Below are positions 6,437 to 9,358 of a stretch of DNA of 9,358 nt, one piece after another. The stretch covers positions 1 to 9,358 of the forward strand of contig RFXY01000025.1 of the NCBI GenBank assembly GCA_009921385.1, read 5' to 3'. The notes under the pieces are model-generated. The model made no database searches and was not told the DNA's origin. It saw only the letters and a program-made list of their open reading frames with translations. The DNA comes from Pseudomonadota bacterium. Lineage in GTDB: Bacteria > Pseudomonadota > Alphaproteobacteria > Rickettsiales > UBA1997. Position 1 is the first letter of the stretch. Each line of letters starts with the position of its first letter. A program made the position numbers and the translations under genes.

Positions 6437-6610
6437 AAATTCCCCTTTTTTAGAAAGGAGTGCCCGCGATAGCGGGCGGGGTAGTGTTGGCAAGCCACGG
6501 TAGGATCTCTTCGCAAAACCAATCGGCGATCTTCTCACAACACTACCTTGGTCTTTTTCCATAAGCTATCGCTTATGCGAAAATCCACCCCTTCTAAAAA
6601 AGGGGAATTT
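6437..6610. repeat. Nested palindromic element with two GATA-loop hairpins
   Basis: This 174-bp structured element lies between two divergent transcription units. Its ends are a perfect 19-bp inverted repeat, AAATTCCCCTTTTTTAGAA (6437-6455) against 6592-6610. An inner stem pairs GGTAGTGTTG (6480-6489) with CAACACTACC (6538-6547) around a 48-nt core. Between outer and inner stems each arm has its own hairpin. The left is GCCCGC-GATA-GCGGGC (6462-6477). The right, read on the minus strand, is CATAAGC-GATA-GCTTATG (6560-6577). The local base composition is more GC-rich than the surroundings. It resembles the palindromic repeats scattered in alphaproteobacterial genomes, but I cannot name its family. 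A 63-codon minus-strand frame over it (6371-6562) looks like a by-product. Confidence 0.8.
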
Positions 6611-6637
6611 ATATCGAAGTACGATTAAATGCTTGCT

Positions 6638-6666
6638 TTTACAAAATAAAAGGGCATAATTATTAT
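6638..6666 (+). promoter_or_regulatory. Candidate sigma70-type promoter for the NDUFA12-tatC operon
   Basis: TTTACA (-35, 6638-6643) and TATTAT (-10, 6661-6666), each one mismatch from consensus, are 17 nt apart, 28 nt downstream of the palindromic element. The -10 overlaps the first possible ATG (6665). If this promoter is used, RNA would begin near 6673 and translation would have to start at the in-frame ATG at 6692. Confidence 0.4.
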
Positions 6667-7021
6667 GATAAAATCTAAATTTTGCTTTTCTATGAAAGTT
6701 ATCACCGATATTTTAAATAAGCTTTGCATTTGTTTTGCCAACAAAAAAGTTGGGGTCGATTCTTGTGGCAATAAATACTATCAAAACAACAAAACCAATA
6801 AACGGTTTGTGATTTATAAAGGCAAGCCAGAGGCTTCAAAAGTTGCGGCCAATTGGCATTCGTGGTTGCATTATGGTAGCAACGAGCCTCCAGCCAGCAA
6901 TCAGCTGCTTTATTCTTGGCAAATAAATCATCAGCCCAATCAAACTGGCACGAATAATGCTTATAATCCTAAGCTCACCGCCAAAACCAATTCTGCCCCA
7001 AATCTTTGGCAACCAAAATAA
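6665..7021 (+). CDS. NDUFA12 family protein (complex I accessory subunit, B17.2-like)
   Basis: This 118-aa protein belongs to the NDUFA12/B17.2 family (PF05071), an accessory subunit of complex I found in alphaproteobacteria and mitochondria. The family core is at residues 29-77: VGVDSCGNKYYQN, then KTNKRFVIYKGKPEASKV and WHSWLHYGSNEPP. In complex I the homologue lies on the peripheral arm and takes part in assembly. The C-terminal 40 residues are low-complexity and rich in Asn, Gln and Pro, as often seen in bacterial members. The start is uncertain: an AGGG lies 10 nt before the ATG at 6665, but a candidate promoter overlaps that ATG and would favour Met10 (6692). It heads a tight operon, followed by mlaD after 6 nt, an arrangement common in alphaproteobacteria. 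It is separate from nuoABC in this window. Confidence 0.9.
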   Translation: MIKSKFCFSMKVITDILNKLCICFANKKVGVDSCGNKYYQNNKTNKRFVIYKGKPEASKVAANWHSWLHYGSNEPPASNQLLYSWQINHQPNQTGTNNAYNPKLTAKTNSAPNLWQPK

Positions 7022-7027
7022 TTTTTT

Positions 7028-7516
7028 ATGCAAAAAATCCACAACTACTTTGATTTTTTTATTGGCACCATAGTTTTGGTGATTGCTGGTTTTTTCTTTT
7101 TTTCTTCTTTTGCAAAAACCCATCAATCAACAGGCAATCAAACCTATCCTTTGTTCGCTAAATTTAGCACTGCCGACGGCATTAGCAACGGTGCCGATGT
7201 GAAAATAGCAGGAGTAAAAATTGGCAGTGTCACCAAGCAAGAGCTTGATGCCAAAACCTATCAAGCAGTTTTGCATTTTGAGCTCGATAAAAATGTGTTA
7301 ATTCCTGTTGATTCTTCAATTAAAGTTGCTTCCGAAGGTTTGCTTGGCTCTAAATATTTAGCCATTGCAGTTGGTGGTGACGACGAGTTTTTGCAACCGA
7401 ACCAAGAAATAGCTTTCACTCAATCTTCGGTTAATTTTGAAGAACTTTTGGGTAAATTTATTTTTAGCAACAACACTAAAACACCAAACACCAACGAAAC
7501 AAATGAAAATAAATAG
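7028..7516 (+). CDS. mlaD: MlaD-like MCE-domain lipid transport protein
   Basis: This 162-aa protein has one N-terminal transmembrane anchor (about residues 8-28) and one MCE/MlaD domain (about 39-117), including YPLFAKFSTADGISNGADV, AGVKIGSVT and SEGLLGSKYLAI. MlaD forms hexameric rings on the periplasmic face of the inner membrane and moves phospholipids between the membranes together with the MlaFEB ATPase complex. The tail after residue 117 (FEELLGKFIF, then an Asn/Thr-rich stretch) is short, as in single-domain MlaD. No mlaE or mlaF is nearby. The YadG-like ATPase at 540-1463 is on the other strand, belongs to a different family and should not be taken as its partner. The gene overlaps the next by 14 nt. 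Confidence 0.92.
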   Translation: MQKIHNYFDFFIGTIVLVIAGFFFFSSFAKTHQSTGNQTYPLFAKFSTADGISNGADVKIAGVKIGSVTKQELDAKTYQAVLHFELDKNVLIPVDSSIKVASEGLLGSKYLAIAVGGDDEFLQPNQEIAFTQSSVNFEELLGKFIFSNNTKTPNTNETNENK

Positions 7517-7934
7517 TTTTTGTCAAAAAATATTGCTAATTGTTTTGCTTGCTAGCTTTTCTGGTGCTTTTGCCGAAGATGCCAGCAATAATCTTGTCCC
7601 CCAAGCAGAGCCCAAAAAAGAAGAGCCCATCGTTTTTTCTAGCACAGGCAATGTCCAGTTATTAAACAAAAACACCGCCAAGGTTGAAAAAATTTTTTTA
7701 CAAGTAAAAAAGCCAGCAATCATCAACAATCTCGAAATCACTTTACACAAGTGCTGGCAAGCCCCAGAATATCAAAAGCCCGAAAGCAAAATGTTGCTCG
7801 AAGTTTCTGAGATTTATCAAGATAAAAAAACCCCTATATTTTTTGGCTGGCTTTTTGCCTCAAGCCCTTCTGTGTCTAGTCTCGAGCATCCTATTTACGA
7901 TTTGGTTGCCCTTAATTGTTTAAAAGAAAAATGA
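7503..7934 (+). CDS. DUF2155 domain-containing exported protein
   Basis: This 143-aa protein begins with a signal peptide: basic start, hydrophobic core about residues 9-20, likely cleavage after AFA (24). The rest matches DUF2155 (PF09923): NTAKVEKIFLQV, NNLEITLHKCWQAPE (76-90), FFGWLFASSPSVSSLEHP (113-130) and YDLVALNC (132-139). Cys84 and Cys139 could form a disulphide in the periplasm. The function is unknown; the family is mainly alphaproteobacterial and commonly sits next to mlaD and NDUFA12, as here. The ATG at 7503 is chosen over an upstream in-frame start at 7437 because it places the signal peptide at the very N-terminus and overlaps mlaD by only 14 nt. Confidence 0.9.
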   Translation: MKINSFCQKILLIVLLASFSGAFAEDASNNLVPQAEPKKEEPIVFSSTGNVQLLNKNTAKVEKIFLQVKKPAIINNLEITLHKCWQAPEYQKPESKMLLEVSEIYQDKKTPIFFGWLFASSPSVSSLEHPIYDLVALNCLKEK

Positions 7935-8587
7935 TAAAAATCGCCCCATCTTTACTTTCTGCTGATTTTTCGCAACTTGGCAATGAAATTAAGCTTTTAG
8001 AGCAAGCCAAAGCCGATTACTTGCACCTCGATGTCATGGACGGCAGTTTTGTGCCCAACCTCACTTTTGGCAACGAAGTAATCAAATCTTTGCGAAAAAT
8101 CACAAATTTGCCTTTCGATGCTCATTTAATGATAAACAACCCGCAAAATCACATTTCTGCTTTTGTCGATGCCGGTTGCGACATCATCACTATTCATGCC
8201 GAAAGCTGTTTGCATATTGATCGCACCTTGGCTTTAATTAAATCTTACCACAAAAAAGCAGGTCTTTCTTTGGTGCCATCGACTCCCGAAAATATGGTGC
8301 AATATTTGCTTGATAAACTCGATTTAATTTTGGTTATGACCGTCAACCCTGGGTTTGGCGGGCAAAAATTTTTGGCCAGCCAGTTACAAAAAATCAGCAA
8401 TTTACAGCAACTTATCAAAAACAGTGGCAAAAATATTGAGCTACAAGTTGATGGGGGAATTAATCTTGCCACCGCTCCTTTGGTGGCAAGGGCGGGTGCC
8501 GATGTTTTGGTGGCGGGTTCTTATGTTTTTTCTAGCGACAATTATGCTGGCAATATTGCTAATTTGCGACAGGCATGTTTGGTTTAG
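7931..8587 (+). CDS. rpe: Ribulose-phosphate 3-epimerase
   Basis: This 218-aa TIM-barrel metalloenzyme interconverts ribulose 5-phosphate and xylulose 5-phosphate in the pentose phosphate pathway. The metal and catalytic residues are in place: His32, Asp34 and Asp37 in LHLDVMDGSFVPN, His65 in DAHLMI, and Asp174 in VDGGIN. The phosphate-binding signatures NPGFGGQKF (139-147) and VAGSYVF (194-200) are intact, and the N-terminus IAPSLLSADF is typical. The ATG at 7931 is used because it overlaps the preceding stop as ATGA and matches the family start; a TTG 15 nt upstream would add only five non-conserved residues. The last 13 nt overlap tatC. Confidence 0.97.
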   Translation: MIKIAPSLLSADFSQLGNEIKLLEQAKADYLHLDVMDGSFVPNLTFGNEVIKSLRKITNLPFDAHLMINNPQNHISAFVDAGCDIITIHAESCLHIDRTLALIKSYHKKAGLSLVPSTPENMVQYLLDKLDLILVMTVNPGFGGQKFLASQLQKISNLQQLIKNSGKNIELQVDGGINLATAPLVARAGADVLVAGSYVFSSDNYAGNIANLRQACLV

Positions 8588-9324
8588 GTTTGGCAAATAA
8601 TTCTTCTGCTCAACATTTTGCCGAGCTCCGTTTTCGGCTTTTGTGGGTGGTGGGGTTTTTTGTGATTTCTTTTCTTGTTGCCTATTATTTTGCTAATCAA
8701 ATTTATGCTTTTTTATTAGAGCCTTTTTTATCTATCTCACCTAGTGGCAGAAAGCTGATTTTTACTAGTCCTTCTGAGGTTTTTTTTAGTTATGTTAAGC
8801 TGGCTTTTTACACAGCGATTTTTGTGAGTATACCAATTGCTTTTTTGCAATTTTATTTATTTTTACTGCCCGCCCTTTATTGGCAAGAAAAAAAAGTAGC
8901 AGTTTTATTGTTGCTGATTGCTCCTGTGCTGTTTTTTATTGGGGCGATTTTTGCTTATTATTTAGTGATTCCTTTGGCTTTGCAATTTTTTGCTAGTTAC
9001 GAAACCAGTTTTTTTTCTACACAATCAAATGTTGCCCAAATTAATTTGGTTTTAGAGGCGAAAATTAGCAATTATCTCGATTTTGTTATCGATCTTTTTA
9101 TTGGTTTTGGGCTGGCTTTTTTAACTCCTATTGTGCTTTTATTGTTAATTAAAACAAAACTCATCGACATTGCAAGCATTAAAAACAAAAGAAGATATGT
9201 GATTGTGGTAATTTTTATTATTTCTGCCATTCTCACCCCGCCCGATATTTTTAGCCAACTAATATTGGCAACAATTATGCTGTTTTTATTTGAAATTGCC
9301 TTATTTTTTGCCAAATTTTTATAA
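8575..9324 (+). CDS. tatC: Sec-independent (Tat) protein translocase subunit TatC
   Basis: This 249-aa inner-membrane protein is the signal-recognising core of the twin-arginine translocase, which exports folded proteins. It has six transmembrane helices, about residues 22-40, 74-98, 108-132, 165-190, 208-220 and 226-245. Conserved features are the N-terminal HFAELRFRL (14-22, with the Glu that contacts twin-arginine signals), FTSPSEVFFSYVKLAF (63-78), LPALYWQEKK (98-107, Glu105 corresponding to E. coli Glu103) and LTPPDIFSQ (220-228). At the place of E. coli Glu170 the protein has FLTP, with Leu; this site varies in the family. It ends a tight operon and starts inside the end of rpe. tatA and tatB are not in the window. 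Coding is unusually T-rich, as expected from its hydrophobicity. Confidence 0.97.
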   Translation: MFGLGLANNSSAQHFAELRFRLLWVVGFFVISFLVAYYFANQIYAFLLEPFLSISPSGRKLIFTSPSEVFFSYVKLAFYTAIFVSIPIAFLQFYLFLLPALYWQEKKVAVLLLLIAPVLFFIGAIFAYYLVIPLALQFFASYETSFFSTQSNVAQINLVLEAKISNYLDFVIDLFIGFGLAFLTPIVLLLLIKTKLIDIASIKNKRRYVIVVIFIISAILTPPDIFSQLILATIMLFLFEIALFFAKFL

Positions 9325-9330
9325 TTTTTT

Positions 9331-9358
9331 ATGATAAAAAATACTTCTTTACATATTT
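9331..9358 (+). CDS. Possible start of the next operon gene (cut by window edge)
   Basis: An ATG 6 nt after the tatC stop opens a frame of nine codons (MIKNTSLHI) that runs off the window. Its spacing fits the rest of the operon, but nine residues are too few to identify a protein, and no Shine-Dalgarno precedes it. Confidence 0.35.

Noticed and set aside
6431..6450. GGGG-CAAAATT-CCCC followed by T6, resembling an intrinsic terminator on the plus strand
   Set aside because: The stem is only 4 bp and no plus-strand gene lies upstream for it to end. The CCCC and T-run belong to the 19-bp end of the palindromic element.
6371..6562. 63-codon minus-strand open frame over the palindromic element
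   Set aside because: It spans the inverted-repeat structure, its basic, Arg/Ser/Pro-rich composition is unlike the neighbouring proteins, and it starts within the right arm. It is best read as a by-product of the repeat.
7028..7516. Pairing MlaD with the ABC ATPase at 540-1463 as one Mla transporter
   Set aside because: The ATPase has the YadG/ABC-2 signature, not MlaF, is on the other strand about 6 kb away and belongs to another operon.
6721..9320. Frequent TTGGCA/TGCCAA words as possible DNA-uptake or other dispersed signals
   Set aside because: They fall mostly inside genes and are explained by common GGC, GCC and AAA codons; no extended consensus or hairpin pairing is shared.

Overview
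This is an AT-rich window (roughly 35-38% GC by eye) from what looks like a low-GC alphaproteobacterium, most plausibly Rickettsiales- or Holosporales-like. The evidence is an NDUFA12-type complex I accessory protein (in bacteria essentially an alphaproteobacterial trait), the alphaproteobacterial neighbourhood NDUFA12 - mlaD - DUF2155, NuoA/B/C proteins of mitochondrial-like type, very tight gene packing and few Shine-Dalgarno sequences. Genes for histidine (hisF) and pyrimidine (pyrB, pyrC) synthesis suggest less reduced metabolism than classical Rickettsia. The lineage is inferred from gene content only.

Layout. Positions 1-4738 are all on the minus strand and read right to left: nuoA, nuoB, nuoC (complex I), an unrecognised 126-aa membrane protein, pyrC (dihydroorotase), a YadG-like ABC ATPase, then pyrB (aspartate carbamoyltransferase, cut by the window's left edge). 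Spacing is -7 to +15 nt throughout except between the ABC gene and pyrB, where a 159-bp palindromic element sits. A second minus-strand unit at 5009-6283 carries a cytochrome b561 and hisF, 3 nt apart. From 6665 on, the plus strand carries a tight operon: NDUFA12 - mlaD - DUF2155 - rpe - tatC. A further reading frame may begin at 9331.

Functions. The window mixes respiration (NuoABC, NDUFA12, cytochrome b561), pyrimidine synthesis (PyrB, PyrC), histidine synthesis (HisF), pentose phosphate interconversion (Rpe) and envelope or export functions (MlaD, DUF2155, TatC, ABC ATPase).

The unexpected content is in the gaps. Two related elements (380-538 and 4839-5006) have terminal inverted repeats GG(A/C)ACTGTTGCA, closely matching the ends of IS6-family (IS26-type) insertion sequences. 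They have no room for a transposase, and each can fold end to end as one imperfect hairpin. Copy 1 has become the 5' end of pyrB: the apparent pyrB start codon and first codons lie inside its terminal repeat. A third, unrelated element (6437-6610) lies between two divergent promoters. It has perfect 19-bp ends, an inner 10-bp stem and, in each arm, a small hairpin with the same GATA loop but a different stem sequence. No tRNA, rRNA, CRISPR or full-length insertion sequence was seen.
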